Of a stretch of DNA of 64,000 nt, positions 34,337 to 42,910 are shown one piece after another; positions within the stretch are counted from its first letter, which is position 1, and the number at the start of each line of letters is the position of its first letter. Source of the DNA: Noviherbaspirillum_A sp047237965 (GTDB lineage Bacteria > Pseudomonadota > Gammaproteobacteria > Burkholderiales > Burkholderiaceae_D). The notes under the pieces are model-generated. The model was not told where the DNA came from. It saw only the letters and a list, made by a program, of their open reading frames with translations, and did no database searches. A program made the position numbers and the translations under genes. Location: contig NZ_JBDFLX010000005.1 of the NCBI RefSeq assembly GCF_047237965.1, forward strand, positions 186,001 through 250,000, written 5' to 3'.

Positions 34337-36019
34337 ATGCCAAATATCAGACGGCGGCGTTGCGTGGAACCTAAGGCGCTTGCTGTAACCGCTGCTCCAG
34401 CACTTCCGGATCTTAACGACGCGAGTACGCGTAGCGCCGCACGTGTCGCTGCGGTGGCCGGCTTTATCCTGTTTCAGGCACTAATGCTGAAATTTTCCAT
34501 GCATCCCAGGACGCCGGAATATAGCGGGCGCTATATCATCTTGGGAGAACTCCTGATGCCAGCGACCTATTTCCTGCTGGCGTTTGGCCTTCTGGTATCG
34601 AGCCATTTCCCGGCCTTTATCAAAGGTCTGCTTGCTCATCAGCCAGCGCATGCCTGGCGTAGTTTCATGGTTCCGCAGATGCTGTTCTATGGCATGACAA
34701 TGCTCGCGGCGACGCGCCTGATGCCGAATGAATTTACGACCTTCTTGGAGACCGATGAAAGCAGCCAGGCTGTTCCGGTCTTCCTGCTCGCGATAGGGAT
34801 CTCCGGCACCTTGGTCTGTTCGTTCCTTGCGCTTGCGCCAGCCAGTTACTGGCGATATTTCGCAGCAACGGAAAGGGTACCCTTGATCCTCGCCGCGAGC
34901 TTCAGCGTGCTGGCCTACATCGTAGGCATTGTGGCGCAGCATTCCTGGGATTTCCTGGGCGGCCCGACCATGGCGCTGTCGCATTGGTTGCTAGACCTGT
35001 TTTTTACGGATGTAATCGCCGACGCTTCGACTGCGCAGCTCGGAACAAGTCGGTTTAGCGTCACGATCGCCTACCAGTGCTCGGGGTACGAGGGGCTTGG
35101 CATGATGCTTGTGTTCCTGACCTGGTACCTCTACGCCTTCAAGGCCGAACTCAGATTTCCAAATGCCTTCTTGATGATTCCATTTGGGTTGCTGATCATC
35201 TGGCTCTCCAATGCTGTGCGAATTGCCATGCTGATCGGTATCGGAACGCTGGTTTCTCCGGATGTTGCCTTGCAGGGCTTTCACTCGAATGCTGGCTGGA
35301 TCTGTTTCACAGGCATCGCATTGGGATTTGCCTGTCTCGCCAGCAGCAGCAGATTTTTCATCAGGCAACCAAAAGAGCGCCGGCGCTACATTGATGCGGA
35401 TACTGCGTGTGTGCTCCCGATGCTGGTGCTTCTGGCGACGACACTATTGTCGGGCGCCTTATCCACCGCCGACTTTACTGGGTTATATCTGCTGCGACCG
35501 ATAGCAGGCGGGATCGCGATTGCCCTGTTATGGAAATATTTTAGATTTCCCGTTATGAAGGTGCAGGCTTTCCCGGTTGTTGCCGGCATCATCGTCTTTG
35601 TCCTATGGATCGGTCTGGGTGAGAGCAGTCCAGAGAAGAACGAACGGTTTGCGTCGACGCTTTTTGGACTTCCAGCAACACTCTCGGCAGCCTGGATCTT
35701 TCTTCGCATTATTGGTGCGGTGGTCGTAGTACCTATTGCAGAGGAATTGGCATTCAGGCGCTATATATTTTCGCTGTGCGGGGTGTCTGCCAGCCAGGAA
35801 GGAAGCTTGCAAGAGCATACGTGGGTGCCTGTGGCAATCTCATCGCTCATGTTCGGTGCGTTACATCAGGCATGGGTGGCCGGAACGATTGCCGGCCTGA
35901 TTTATTATTTTGTGATGCAACGTTCTGGACGCTTGTGGGACGCCGTTGTTGCACACGCCGTAACTAATGCGCTTATATCTATGTATGTGCTAACAACAGG
36001 CAATTGGTCTTATTGGTGA
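34337..36019 (+). CDS. xrtE: Exosortase E / CPBP-family protease fusion (XrtE, VPEID-CTERM system)
   Basis: This 560-residue polytopic membrane protein joins two enzymes. Residues ~30-340 are an exosortase with the catalytic Cys248 (YQCSGYEGLG), Arg295 (LSNAVRIAMLIG) and His316 (GFHSNAGW). Residues ~365-560 are a CPBP/CAAX-type intramembrane protease with EELAFRR (469-475), the FGALH histidine (510) and HAVTN (540-544). This fusion is the defining form of exosortase E, which is partnered with VPEID-CTERM proteins; one is encoded 323 nt upstream. ATG 34337 has AAAGG 9 nt before it and is preferred to a GTG at 34292. Exosortases cleave and probably transfer their substrates outside the inner membrane; the role of the fused protease is not established. 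Confidence 0.94.
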   Translation: MPNIRRRRCVEPKALAVTAAPALPDLNDASTRSAARVAAVAGFILFQALMLKFSMHPRTPEYSGRYIILGELLMPATYFLLAFGLLVSSHFPAFIKGLLAHQPAHAWRSFMVPQMLFYGMTMLAATRLMPNEFTTFLETDESSQAVPVFLLAIGISGTLVCSFLALAPASYWRYFAATERVPLILAASFSVLAYIVGIVAQHSWDFLGGPTMALSHWLLDLFFTDVIADASTAQLGTSRFSVTIAYQCSGYEGLGMMLVFLTWYLYAFKAELRFPNAFLMIPFGLLIIWLSNAVRIAMLIGIGTLVSPDVALQGFHSNAGWICFTGIALGFACLASSSRFFIRQPKERRRYIDADTACVLPMLVLLATTLLSGALSTADFTGLYLLRPIAGGIAIALLWKYFRFPVMKVQAFPVVAGIIVFVLWIGLGESSPEKNERFASTLFGLPATLSAAWIFLRIIGAVVVVPIAEELAFRRYIFSLCGVSASQEGSLQEHTWVPVAISSLMFGALHQAWVAGTIAGLIYYFVMQRSGRLWDAVVAHAVTNALISMYVLTTGNWSYW

Positions 36020-36258
36020 CACGATGTATTCAGGATCGGCTTAATGGAAGATGCGTTAGATTGGAATAAAAGTCATCCAGGGCCTCAATTCAAAATCCTT
36101 TTGGCTGCCTGAATGGGTGCAAGCGCGGATTGGAATCGGCCTTCAATGACTCGCACCCCAAAAGCTGATATTTTTCCGGCCTCGCTACTAACCGTATTTC
36201 TTGAATTGGAAGCCGGCTAGCGGCGTGCGTGAACAGGCATTTCGGATTCGTGGAACAT

Positions 36259-36612
36259 TTAACCCGCGATCGATTTTCCTTTCGGCAGGTCCACGCGCAC
36301 GGTGACATGTACGCCTAGAACTTCTTTCATTGCAGATATAATCGTCGCCAGATTTTTAGTCGTGGGATTTCCGCTTTTGCTCAGCATTCGGTGCAGACTT
36401 TTGCTATTAATCCCCGTAATCTTTGCCAGGCGTTCAAAACCTATCGTCGCGCCCACCAGTTCACGAAGCATTATTAATTGCCCCATTTCATCTTCAAAGC
36501 CTGTGCAATTCAGATGAAACTGCAACGCAATTTGAAAAGCAGTGACTGGGTGAAGGGGATCAGCATAATATGAAGTACTGATCAGCGCGTGGCTTGCATT
36601 GGAAATTTCCAT
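36259..36612 (-). CDS. Orphan HigA-like helix-turn-helix protein (addiction-module antidote family)
   Basis: The 117-residue protein has a central-to-C-terminal HTH: LVGATIGFERLAKITGINSKSLHRMLSKSGNPTTKNLATIISAMKEVLGV (residues ~53-102). This resembles antidote proteins of the HigA/HI1420 type, where SxxSLHRMLS..GNPT..L is characteristic. No RelE/HigB-like toxin gene is present on either side, so it is an orphan or a stand-alone regulator. A perfect palindrome GGAAATTTCC (36601-36610) overlaps codons 2-4 and could be an autoregulatory operator. The gene is AT-rich like the DNA around it and lies at the edge of the island, convergent with xrtE. Confidence 0.65.
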   Translation of the reverse strand: MEISNASHALISTSYYADPLHPVTAFQIALQFHLNCTGFEDEMGQLIMLRELVGATIGFERLAKITGINSKSLHRMLSKSGNPTTKNLATIISAMKEVLGVHVTVRVDLPKGKSIAG

Positions 36613-37749
36613 GTTAGCATCAAGCGTTTGTTTCGCTTTTCACGATGTTCATTTGATCAGATTCTCAAATAAAGCGGTGCAATCAATCCAGGCCTTAAAA
36701 CACCCGACAAATTTTTTAGAATCAAATGTGCGATTTTCTGCTAATTATCAACTTCCAGAGCAATCATCAAGTCATCAGATTCTATTAAACCGCCCTCGCC
36801 AAGCCTCTTTCGGTTTCACTTCAGCAGGATTTCTTTTCCACGTTCCCTGTTGAGGCGTCTTAAAAAACAATTGCCCTAATTCTAATCAATGACTTACGTT
36901 CATGTGCCCAAGCTATTTCTCATTGGTGCGGTTTGCCGCAAAAATTTTCAGTCCAGCATATTTTCATAAGACAACGCAAAAAAATTTCGCATTCATGTTC
37001 TAAAAGTAAGATACCCAAGTGCAGCCTTTCCGCGAATACCAGCGTGGATTTTGGGGAGTTTTATTTTTCTCCTTCCACACCGTTTCACTTACACTAAGCC
37101 ATGTAAAAAAAAGTGACAACCAAATTATTACTATTTTTGACTTCAATCATACGAAAAGTTTTATGAGAAACTTTACCAAACCATACCTAAATTATTGTCG
37201 AGCTTTTCCAGTAATCAGACAAAGGCTGAGTTTCTTCAAAACTTGAAAAGTTTCACAAGATAGAAATTTCCGTCACGGAAAATCTCCGGATGGTTTCTTT
37301 TTTATTTTTTCAGGTATTTAAAAGCGTTTTTTCGAGAGAACTGGCAAGCGACTCGGCAGTTGGTGTTGCTACTCACAAATGCAGATCATAGGCTGGCCGC
37401 AAAGGGTTAAAAGTGCACGCAAGGCGAGGAGATGGCGACTCGTAATTCGAGAGAAGAAATGCTCATTGATTGCCAATATTAAGCTGGAGAGCAATTGCAC
37501 TTGACTTATACGTTACTGTCATTGAGCAGCTGCAATGCATCCTTGCAATCACGGCAGCATTTGAAGCGAGTGCGGGAACAGTTACCTTGTTCATCCCGCG
37601 TTTTTTACTTTCCCGCTAAGGCTCGGCAGCAGGCACTTGCAATGGCGGTATTTCCATGCCTGCGAACTCGATGCAACAGGACCAGGCGAGAAAATGCGGT
37701 TTTCGCAGTGCCGCCTTTGCCTTGCCGTGATTCCGAAGAGTTAAATCAG
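36613..37749. other. AT-rich gene-free region
   Basis: Over 1.1 kb is clearly richer in A and T than the rest of the window, with runs of T and A and no frame that has a plausible start site and codon bias. It lies between the orphan HTH gene and the chemoreceptor gene and marks the right boundary of the low-GC island. GC content and codon bias return to the chromosomal pattern at about 37.75 kb. I see no tRNA or attachment-site repeat in it. Confidence 0.6.
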
Positions 37750-38967
37750 TTACGCCAAAGGCAACAATATCGGTGATGCGACCCCGCCCGCATGCTCCTC
37801 CGCCTCCAGCTTGAAGGCCCCAACCACCCCTGCCAGCACGACCGCCTGCTGCTGCAACGCTGCCGCGGACGTATTGGCCCGCTCCACCAGCGCGGCATTC
37901 TGTTGCGTGACCTGATCCATCTGCGCGATCGCCGCGTTGACCTGCTCGATCTCGGCAGTCTGCTCGCTGCTGGCGGCGCTGATGTCGGCCAGGATCTCGC
38001 TCACGGTGCGGGTGCTGGCGACGATCTCGTTGATCGTCTGGCCGGCATGCTGGACCCGGTTGCCGCCTTCCTTTACCTGACCAACCGACGCTTCGATGAG
38101 CACCTTGATTTCCTTGGCGGCGCTGGCTGAGCGCTGCGCCAGGCTGCGCACTTCGCTGGCCACCACCGCGAAGCCGCGGCCGTTCTCGCCGGCGCGGGCC
38201 GCTTCCACCGCGGCGTTGAGCGCGAGGATGTTGGTCTGGAAGGCGATGCCATCGATCACGCCGATGATGTCGACGATCTTCTTCGACGACGCGCTGATGG
38301 CGTCCATGGTGCCTGCCAGGTCGGCCACGGCGCTGCCGCCCCTGGCCGCCAGGCCCGAAGTGGATGTTGCCAGCGCATGGGCCTCGTGGGCGCCGTCGGC
38401 ATTGCGCTTTACCCGGCTGGTCAGTTCCTGCATGCTGGCCGCCGTCTGCTGCAGCGAGCTGGCCTGCTCTTCGGTACGCGAAGACAGTTCCAGGTTGCCA
38501 GATGCGATCTGATCCGATGCCAGCATGATGGCATCGCTGGTATCGCGGATCTCGGTAACGACATCGGTCAGCTTGTCTTCCATCGCGCCCAGGCCGCGCA
38601 GCAAGCGGCCGAAGTCGCCACCGCGGTCGCTGTCGAATTCCTGGCTGAGGTCGCCCGAGGTCACGGTGTCGGCGATCAGCACGGCCTGCTCCAGCGGCTG
38701 CGCGGTGCTCCACCTGAGCCACAGCGCACCGCCGACGCCGGCAGCCAGCGCCAGCAGGCCAGCGGCCAGCATCAGCATGCGCGCCCACGCCACATCCGCC
38801 GCCAGTTCCGTGGCCCGGTGCGCGGCGACAATGGCTTCCAGCTTCGACGGATCGCCTAGTTCGGCCAGTTGCAGGGCGCCGGCGGCCATGCCGCACAGGC
38901 TGAGGACGAGCACAGCGGTGAAGCTGATGCCGATACGCGTGCCGATCTTCAGATCGTCGAATGCCAT
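37750..38967 (-). CDS. Methyl-accepting chemotaxis protein with minimal periplasmic segment
   Basis: The 405-residue receptor has a first TM (residues ~13-32), then only about 30 residues of extracytoplasmic chain (LAELGDPSKLEAIVAAHRATELAADVAW). A second TM (~62-81) is followed by a HAMP-like region and a coiled-coil signalling domain. The hairpin tip is IDGIAFQTNILALNAAVEAARAGENGRGFAVVASEVRSLAQRSA (~238-281). A complete MCP usually carries 120-160 periplasmic residues, so this one lacks a normal ligand-binding domain. It may sense membrane state or act with partners. It is monocistronic and follows the end of the AT-rich island; no other chemotaxis genes are nearby. Confidence 0.92.
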   Translation of the reverse strand: MAFDDLKIGTRIGISFTAVLVLSLCGMAAGALQLAELGDPSKLEAIVAAHRATELAADVAWARMLMLAAGLLALAAGVGGALWLRWSTAQPLEQAVLIADTVTSGDLSQEFDSDRGGDFGRLLRGLGAMEDKLTDVVTEIRDTSDAIMLASDQIASGNLELSSRTEEQASSLQQTAASMQELTSRVKRNADGAHEAHALATSTSGLAARGGSAVADLAGTMDAISASSKKIVDIIGVIDGIAFQTNILALNAAVEAARAGENGRGFAVVASEVRSLAQRSASAAKEIKVLIEASVGQVKEGGNRVQHAGQTINEIVASTRTVSEILADISAASSEQTAEIEQVNAAIAQMDQVTQQNAALVERANTSAAALQQQAVVLAGVVGAFKLEAEEHAGGVASPILLPLA

Positions 38968-39060
38968 TTTGTCTCCTGTATTGAATGATTTATGTCGTGC
39001 CTGCCTTATCCCAAATGCCCCGGATTGGCTTTTTGCAATAAGTTGTCTAGCGGAAATACA

Positions 39061-39306
39061 TTATTTCACAAAATCATTCATCGCCTGTCTCTTCTTTAAA
39101 AAAAACGCTTCCAGACGTTGCCACTGGCGGTGCGTTGCAGGCAAAGGCGCCTGGTACGGGTAGGCGAGCAAAGGCAGGCTGCTGTCAATGAATTCACCGA
39201 TCTTTGCCGGCGCAGCCTTCGGCCAATGAACGCGTCCCTGGAGCCACGGGTTTGCTGCTCCGGCGCAAAGATGCAGCCGAATTTCGCATGCATCCCCATT
39301 AACCAA
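39061..39306 (-). CDS. Possible small hypothetical protein (81 aa)
   Basis: A TTG-initiated frame encodes 81 residues with no signal peptide, membrane segment or recognisable motif; the end is rich in aromatic and basic residues (WQRLEAFFLKKRQ). Codon use is moderately like the chromosome, but there is no good ribosome site, and an alternative start lies a few codons in. It sits upstream of the chemoreceptor gene on the same strand. I list it only because nothing else explains the stretch. Confidence 0.3.
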   Translation of the reverse strand: MVNGDACEIRLHLCAGAANPWLQGRVHWPKAAPAKIGEFIDSSLPLLAYPYQAPLPATHRQWQRLEAFFLKKRQAMNDFVK

Positions 39307-39519
39307 CTTTTATTATCTATTTGGTGAATTACACGGTGAAAAACCGGACGTTACCCGATATGCCTCTCCAAATTTTCCCCGCATAGCCCTGCCGTTTTTC
39401 GCTTGACCTAAATTGTACGGCGAGACTATCATGGCTTTATTAACTATTCGGTTAATTAAAACGATCCCTGGCCGGCACAGACTTGCCGCACGGCCATCAA
39501 ACAGAGACGAGGAGACATC

Positions 39520-40491
39520 ATGAAAGCTGTTCGATACGCAGGCCTGGCCTGCATTGCAGGACTGATGCACGTTACCGCAGCGGCGCAGGGGCCGGTCTAT
39601 CCCACCAAGCCGATCCGGGTCGTGGTGCCCTTTACCGCCGGCAGCACCACCGACATCATTGCCCGCGCCATCACCGACAAGCTCAGCGCCAGCCTGGGCC
39701 AGCAGGTCATCGTCGACAACCGCGGCGGCGCGGGCGGAACCATCGGCGCGGCGGCGGTCGCGCACGCGGCGCCGGACGGCTACACGCTGCTGATCCATTC
39801 CTCGTCGCACACGGTCAGCCCGTCGACCTTTGCCAAGCTGCCCTACGACACCATCAAGGACTTCGCCGGCGTGACGCCCATCGCCACCCTGCCCAATGTG
39901 CTGGTGGTCTCGCCGACCAAGAACCTGCGTTCGGTGAAGGAGCTGGTCGACAGCGCCAAGGCCAAGCCCGGCAGCCTGAACTTTGCCTCCGCCGGCCAGG
40001 GCAGCGCCACCCACCTGAATGCGGAGAAGTTCAAGGTGCAGGCCGGCATCAACACCACCCACATCCCGTTCAAGGGCTCGCCGGAAGCGGTCAATGAAGT
40101 GCTGGCCGGCCGCGTCGAATACTATTTCTCGCCGATCGCGCCGGTGCTGGCGCAGATCCGGGAAGGCCGGCTGCTGGCGCTGGCGGTCGGATCGCCCAAG
40201 CGCTCCAGCGCCCTGCCCGACATCCCGACCACGGCCGAAGCCGGCGTGCCCAACTCCGAATTCAATTTCTGGATCGGCATGATGGCGCCCGCGAAGACAC
40301 CGCGCGAGATCGTCGCCAAGCTGCATGCCGAAGTGCAGAAGGCGCTCGCTTCCGAGGATGTGAAGGAGCGCTTCGCCAAGCTCGGCGCCGAGGTCTGGAC
40401 CCTGCCGCCCGAGCAGTTCGACCAGTACATCCGGGAAGAGATCAGCGTCAATTCGAAGCTGGTGAAGGATGCCGGCATCGCCCCGCAATAA
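39520..40491 (+). CDS. Tripartite tricarboxylate transporter (Bug/TctC) substrate-binding protein
   Basis: The 323-residue periplasmic receptor has a leader (KAVRYAGLACIAGLMHVTAAAQ) and the Bug motifs YPTKPIRVVVPFTAGSTTDIIARAI, GQQVIVDNRGGAGGTIGAAAV, APDGYTLLIHSS, GSATHLNAEKF, FKGSPEAVNEVLAGRVEYYF and GVPNSEFNFWIGMMAP. GAGGAG lies 6 nt before the ATG. It is the first gene of a catabolic operon (oxidoreductase, DUF993 enzyme, TIM-barrel isomerase) and probably brings in or senses the compound these enzymes degrade. No TctA/TctB membrane genes are adjacent. Confidence 0.92.
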   Translation: MKAVRYAGLACIAGLMHVTAAAQGPVYPTKPIRVVVPFTAGSTTDIIARAITDKLSASLGQQVIVDNRGGAGGTIGAAAVAHAAPDGYTLLIHSSSHTVSPSTFAKLPYDTIKDFAGVTPIATLPNVLVVSPTKNLRSVKELVDSAKAKPGSLNFASAGQGSATHLNAEKFKVQAGINTTHIPFKGSPEAVNEVLAGRVEYYFSPIAPVLAQIREGRLLALAVGSPKRSSALPDIPTTAEAGVPNSEFNFWIGMMAPAKTPREIVAKLHAEVQKALASEDVKERFAKLGAEVWTLPPEQFDQYIREEISVNSKLVKDAGIAPQ

Positions 40492-40549
40492 GCAAGCAAT
40501 AAGCAAGCAAACTGCAATCACACCACACCGCACCACCGAAGGAGAAACC

Positions 40550-41713
40550 ATGGCTACACAACGACTCGGCCTGATCATGCATGGCGTCACCGGCCGCATG
40601 GGCATGAACCAGCACCTGATCCGCTCCATCGTCGCCATCCGCAAGCAGGGCGGCGTGACGCTGTCCAATGGCGACCGGGTGATGCCCGACCCTATCCTGA
40701 TCGGCCGCAACGCCGAGAAGATCGCGGCGCTGGCCGGAGCCCACGGCATCGAGCGCTGGGGCACCAACCTGGAAGAGGCGCTGGCCAATCCGGAGGACAC
40801 CGTGTTCTTCGATGCCGGCACCACCCAGATGCGCCCCACGCTGCTGGCGCAGGCCATCCGCGCCGGCAAGCATGTCTATTGCGAAAAGCCGATCGCCACT
40901 AACCTGAACGAAGCGGTGGAAATCGCCAGGCTGGCCCAGCGCTCGGGCCTGAAGCATGGCGCGGTGCAGGACAAGCTGTTCCTGCCCGGCCTGCGCAAGC
41001 TCGACATGCTGCGCCGGGCGGGCTTCTTCGGCAAGATGCTGGCGGTGCGCATTGAATTCGGCTACTGGGTGTTCGAAGGCGACCTGCAGCCGATACAGCG
41101 GCCTTCCTGGAATTACCGCAAGGAAGACGGCGGCGGCATGATCCTCGACATGATGTGCCACTGGCGCTACGTGCTGGACAACCTGTTCGGCGAAGTGCAG
41201 TCGATCTCCTGCCTTGGCGCCACCCATATTCCGAAACGCTGGGACGAGTCGGGCAAGCCTTATGAAGCCACCGCCGACGACGCGGCCTATGCCACGCTGG
41301 AACTGAAGGGCCACAACGGCGAGCGCGTGATCGCCCAGGTCAACAGCTCGTGGGCCACCCGGGTCAAGCGCGACGACCTGGTGACCTTCCATGTCGACGG
41401 CACCGAAGGCTCGGCGGTCGCCACCCTCACCGAGTGCCGCTCGCAGTCGCGGGTCAACACGCCGCGCCCGGTGTGGAACCCGGACCAGAAGCAGACCATG
41501 CCTTTCCTGGATCAGTGGGCCGAGGTGCCCGACACCCAGGAATACGACAACGGCTTCAAGATCCAGTGGGAGCAGTTCATCCGCCACGTGGTGGAGGATG
41601 CGCCCTACCGTTACACGCTGCCGGAAGGCGCCAAGGGCGTGCAGCTGGTGGAGGATGCGCTGCAAAGCTGGAAAGAGCGGCGCTGGGTCGACGTGCAGGC
41701 GCTGCCGCTGTGA
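40550..41713 (+). CDS. Gfo/Idh/MocA-family NAD(P)-dependent oxidoreductase
   Basis: The 387-residue enzyme has an N-terminal Rossmann domain (LIMHGVTGRMGMNQHL, ~5-22), the EKPIA motif (YCEKPIATNLNEAVEIA) that holds the catalytic Lys, and a GFO/IDH/MocA C-terminal domain with GGGMILDMMCHWRYVLD. ATG 40550 with GGAG 7 nt upstream replaces the longer open frame that overlaps the receptor gene. The family oxidises sugars, inositols and similar polyols. Its placement with a DUF993 enzyme and a sugar-isomerase-like TIM barrel suggests degradation of a sugar-like or polyol compound. The exact substrate is unknown. Confidence 0.9.
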   Translation: MATQRLGLIMHGVTGRMGMNQHLIRSIVAIRKQGGVTLSNGDRVMPDPILIGRNAEKIAALAGAHGIERWGTNLEEALANPEDTVFFDAGTTQMRPTLLAQAIRAGKHVYCEKPIATNLNEAVEIARLAQRSGLKHGAVQDKLFLPGLRKLDMLRRAGFFGKMLAVRIEFGYWVFEGDLQPIQRPSWNYRKEDGGGMILDMMCHWRYVLDNLFGEVQSISCLGATHIPKRWDESGKPYEATADDAAYATLELKGHNGERVIAQVNSSWATRVKRDDLVTFHVDGTEGSAVATLTECRSQSRVNTPRPVWNPDQKQTMPFLDQWAEVPDTQEYDNGFKIQWEQFIRHVVEDAPYRYTLPEGAKGVQLVEDALQSWKERRWVDVQALPL

Positions 41714-41721
41714 GGCCGACG

Positions 41722-42909
41722 ATGATGCCGTCACTGCAACTGCCGGGAGCCGACGGTGCGCTCCACAACTACACGCCCAGCATGAGAACGCCAATCGTCG
41801 CACCCGACAGGCCGGCCTTCAACCGCATCGCCTATTCGGCCGCGCACGTGGTGGCCGACCCGCTCGCCGCGATCGATCCATGGATGCAAGCCGCAGTCGA
41901 CTGGGACGCCACCATCGCCTACCGCCGGCGGCTGTGGTCCATGGGCCTGGGCGTGGCCGAGGCGATGGACACCGCGCAGCGCGGCATGGGCCTGGACTGG
42001 AACACGTCGCTTGAGCTGATACGCCGCTCGCTCGACGCGGCGCGCGACTATCCCGGCGCGCTGGTGGCCTCCGGCTGCGGCACCGACCAGCTGCCGCCCG
42101 AGTCGGCGCGCAACGTCGACGACGTGATCCGGGCCTACGAGGAACAGATGGAAGCCATCGAAGCGCTGGGCGGCAAGCTGATCCTGATGGCCAGCCGCGC
42201 GCTGGCCCGGGTGGCCGCCGGCCCGGCCGACTACGAGCGGGTGTACAACCGCCTGCTGCAGCAGGCGAAGCAGCCGGTCATCCTGCACTGGCTGGGCGAC
42301 ATGTTCGACCCGGCGCTGGCCGGCTACTGGGGCAGCGCCGATATCGACCAAGCCATGGAGACGGCGCTGGGCATCATCGGCGCCAATCCCGGCAAGGTGG
42401 ACGGCATCAAGATCTCGCTCCTGGACAAGGACCGCGAAATCGCGATGCGGCGCCGCCTGCCGCCGGGCGTGCGCATGTACACCGGCGACGACTTCAACTA
42501 TGCCGAGCTGATCGCCGGCGATGGCGAAGGCGCGCTGCCCAGCCATCGCAGCAGCGACGCACTGCTGGGCATCTTCGATGCGATCGCGCCGGCCGCCAGC
42601 GCCGCGCTGTCTGAACTGGCTGCCGGCAACGAGCAAGCCTTCCACGCGATCCTCGCGCCCACGGTGCCGCTGTCGCGACACATCTTCCGCGCCCCCACCC
42701 GCTACTACAAGACCGGCGTGGTGTTCATGGCCTGGCTCAACGGCCACCAGAAGCACTTCACCATGGTGGGCGGCCAGCACAGCACCCGCTCGCTGGTGCA
42801 CTTCGCCGAACTGTTCCGCCTGGCCGACGCCGCCGGCCTGATCGAGCAGCCGGAACTGGCGGTGCGCCGGATGCGGCACCTGCTGGCGCTGCATGGCGTT
42901 GGAGATTGA
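41722..42909 (+). CDS. DUF993 dihydrodipicolinate-synthase-like protein
   Basis: The 395-residue protein is predicted to form a TIM barrel of the dihydrodipicolinate synthase-like DUF993 family. Landmarks are FNRIAYSAAHVVADPLA near residue 35, DTAQRGMGLDWNTSLELIRRS, GCGTDQL, KLILMASRAL, QPVILHWLGDMFDPALAGYW and KVDGIKISLLD with the lysine expected to form a Schiff base. The gene follows the oxidoreductase by 8 nt, with ATG 41722 preceded by GAGG. It overlaps the reading frame of the next gene only if that gene's upstream ATG is used. Class I aldolase chemistry is inferred from the fold; the reaction is not known. Confidence 0.85.
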   Translation: MMPSLQLPGADGALHNYTPSMRTPIVAPDRPAFNRIAYSAAHVVADPLAAIDPWMQAAVDWDATIAYRRRLWSMGLGVAEAMDTAQRGMGLDWNTSLELIRRSLDAARDYPGALVASGCGTDQLPPESARNVDDVIRAYEEQMEAIEALGGKLILMASRALARVAAGPADYERVYNRLLQQAKQPVILHWLGDMFDPALAGYWGSADIDQAMETALGIIGANPGKVDGIKISLLDKDREIAMRRRLPPGVRMYTGDDFNYAELIAGDGEGALPSHRSSDALLGIFDAIAPAASAALSELAAGNEQAFHAILAPTVPLSRHIFRAPTRYYKTGVVFMAWLNGHQKHFTMVGGQHSTRSLVHFAELFRLADAAGLIEQPELAVRRMRHLLALHGVGD

Positions 42910-42910
42910 G

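Noticed and set aside
37616..38896. A 426-residue minus-strand frame overlapping the chemoreceptor
   Set aside because: It is the +1 frame of the chemoreceptor gene with Arg/Gly-rich translation and no family signature.
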